A stretch of DNA of 64,000 bases from Methanobacteriaceae archaeon (GTDB taxonomy: Archaea > Methanobacteriota > Methanobacteria > Methanobacteriales > Methanobacteriaceae), in assembly GCA_013403005.1 (NCBI GenBank), contig JACBOA010000007.1, forward strand, positions 124,001 through 188,000, given 5' to 3'. Under the pieces are notes generated by a model that was given only the letters and a program-made list of their open reading frames with translations, searched no databases and was not told the DNA's origin. Of this stretch, positions 62,794 to 64,000 are shown one piece after another; position 1 is the stretch's first letter, and the number at the start of each line of letters is the position of its first letter. The position numbers and the translations under genes were made by a program.

Positions 62794-63465
62794 CTATTCT
62801 GTCTGGTTTAGAAGATCCTCCATTATCTGCACCCCAGTGGAGGTGCCAATTTTACTGGCCCCTGCATCAATCATGGCCATGGCAGTTTTCAGGTCCCTTA
62901 TTCCACCTGCTGCTTTCACTCCCATTTCCATACCCACAGTATCCCGCATAAGCTGAACATCCTCTACTGTAGCCCCAGTAACTCCAAATCCTGTGGATGT
63001 TTTCACGTAATGGGCTCCTGCTTCACGGGCCAGCTGGCAGGCGGTTATCTTCTCATCATGTGTTAATAGGGCGGTTTCCAGTATGACCTTCACCACACAT
63101 CCCCGTGCTGCACCCACCACCCCAGCGATATCGGCCTGTACCAGAGAGTGGTGTCCGGATTTCATGGCTCCTACGTTCATAACCATATCCAGCTCTGATG
63201 CACCGTTGGCTACAGCCTCTTCCGCTTCAAAGGCTTTGGCTTGTGGTGTTTGCACTCCGAAAGGGAATCCTATAACCACACAGACTTGGGTGTTGGAGTT
63301 TTCCAGCAGTTCACTTGCCAGTGAAGCCTGGGTTGGTGTTACACAGACACAGCTAAAGTCATAGTAATCTGCCTCCTGGCAGAGAACCTCTATATCTTTA
63401 TCTGTAGCATCCCTCTGTACATTGGTATGGTCAATCATTCCTGCCAGTTCCTCTATGGATATCAT
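62794..63465 (-). CDS. deoC: Deoxyribose-phosphate aldolase
   Basis: 223 residues. The Schiff-base lysine region is HYVKTSTGFGVTGATVEDV, with a second catalytic Lys in VVKVILETALLT and Asp in the N-terminal IDHTNV segment. The C-terminus GASKIGTSTGVQIMEDL binds phosphate. It cleaves deoxyribose 5-phosphate. GAGGGATTG precedes the ATG. It is followed by the cyclophilin-like gene. Confidence 0.95.
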   Translation of the reverse strand: MISIEELAGMIDHTNVQRDATDKDIEVLCQEADYYDFSCVCVTPTQASLASELLENSNTQVCVVIGFPFGVQTPQAKAFEAEEAVANGASELDMVMNVGAMKSGHHSLVQADIAGVVGAARGCVVKVILETALLTHDEKITACQLAREAGAHYVKTSTGFGVTGATVEDVQLMRDTVGMEMGVKAAGGIRDLKTAMAMIDAGASKIGTSTGVQIMEDLLNQTE

Positions 63466-63594
63466 ACAATCAATCCCTCCGTTTATGGTATTTTAAGTAT
63501 CTAGCTACATTCAAGTACTATTTAGTATTTTGATGTTAAGATGTATTTTTTTACATATTGAATCATTTTAACTCGCATAGGCATAAATAAATAT

Positions 63595-64000
63595 TTAAAC
63601 TAATTTTTTAGCCATATAAGGTCCTTTTCTTTCATATCCAAACTTACGGTAATAGTTACGAACTCCTATACCACTGGTGATGAGTATTTCTTTTTTATCA
63701 TACTCCTCGGCACTGATAAGTTCTGCTTTTTTGATCAGTTCTTCACCGTAGCCTTTGTGCTGCCATAATTCCTCGGATCTTTCCCCCAGGGGCATCATGG
63801 GTCCGTAAACATGCAATTCTCTGATTAATGCAGTGTTTTCAGTCACTTCAGGTCGGTGTGCATGTTCAGACGGCATGCGTAGCCTTAAAAATCCAAGGAG
63901 GACATCTGATTTTGTATCTTCCATGGAAAGGAATATCTCATCCCCTTTACTGGCTAAATAATCCTCTCTCATGAGTTTAACATTCTCTTCATGGGTATGT
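63595..64000 (-). CDS. elp3: C-terminal part of Elp3-type tRNA-modifying enzyme (5' end outside the window)
   Basis: The frame stays open to the window edge, so the start is missing. The visible 135 residues form the GNAT acetyltransferase end of Elp3: SDVLLGFLRLRMPSE, RELHVYGPMMPLG, QHKGYGEELIKKAE, SGIGVRNYYRKFGYE. Elp3 adds a carboxymethyl group to wobble U34. The radical SAM half is not seen here but should lie just beyond 64000. Confidence 0.92.
   Translation of the reverse strand, partial: HTHEENVKLMREDYLASKGDEIFLSMEDTKSDVLLGFLRLRMPSEHAHRPEVTENTALIRELHVYGPMMPLGERSEELWQHKGYGEELIKKAELISAEEYDKKEILITSGIGVRNYYRKFGYERKGPYMAKKLV

Overview
The window is archaeal, from a hydrogenotrophic methanogen of the Methanobacteriales, most likely Methanobacterium or a close relative. 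The evidence is biochemical and structural. There are genes for methanofuran (mfnD, mfnF), methanopterin (beta-RFAP synthase), coenzyme B (homoaconitase small subunit with the YLRT loop) and F420 (cofH). There are also genes for archaeal lipids (carS and a Tes-type tetraether synthase), an HMf-type histone, deoxyhypusine synthase, archaeal RibL, and a secreted enzyme with pseudomurein-binding repeats. The DNA is AT-rich with long AT-rich intergenic stretches. Shine-Dalgarno sites of the GGTGAT/GGAGGT type fix many start codons.

Layout. 0.1-4.5 kb: small secreted sequon-rich proteins, a DUF2769 protein, a radical SAM/SPASM enzyme, a decayed UPF0060 gene and a decayed response-regulator/PAS/histidine-kinase gene. 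4.8-9.5 kb: a YhgE/Pip-type membrane protein, NikR, a CPBP protease, a decayed insertion-sequence copy and a membrane-anchored protein. 9.9-15.3 kb: a CBS regulator, dys, a membrane protein, pyrF, two tandem TRAM-domain genes and a 1.1-kb gene-free stretch. 15.3-18.3 kb: the cobalt ECF transporter cbiMNQO. 18.4-27.7 kb: the homocysteine-forming sulfurtransferase pair (DUF39-CBS plus NIL-ferredoxin), TldD/AMMECR1, a Nog1-type GTPase, an unusual Hsp20, a SIS isomerase and ThiN. 28.2-32.6 kb: a large cell-wall enzyme, then a complete insertion sequence with 9-bp target duplications beside ribL. 33-45 kb: a flippase, a PEP-synthase-like protein without its ATP-grasp half, hisA, truA, DUF460, wecB-wecC and mfnD-mfnF. 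45-53 kb: lipid and cofactor genes (carS, tes, beta-RFAP synthase, hacB) plus pcm and a methylthiotransferase. 54-64 kb: tRNA-Val and tRNA-Phe, a GerW/DUF2953 pair, a multi-PAS kinase, rubrerythrin, a histone, a frameshifted cofH, a HEPN/MNT pair with a broken HEPN, a SemiSWEET, a cyclophilin-like protein, deoC and the 3' part of elp3.

Most of the window is ordinary methanogen core genome. The points that deserve a second look are: two genes whose best ribosome-binding site points to a CTG start (the wall enzyme and DUF460); the Trp-Tyr-Lys tandem array inside the wall enzyme; the 11-mer helical repeat fused to Hsp20; the radical SAM gene beside sequon-rich secreted proteins; a decayed second copy of the insertion sequence about 22 kb from the intact one; and five genes broken by small lesions, one of which (cofH) should be important for F420. 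No CRISPR array, rRNA operon, prophage or defence island was found, and nothing I can defend as a wholly new system.
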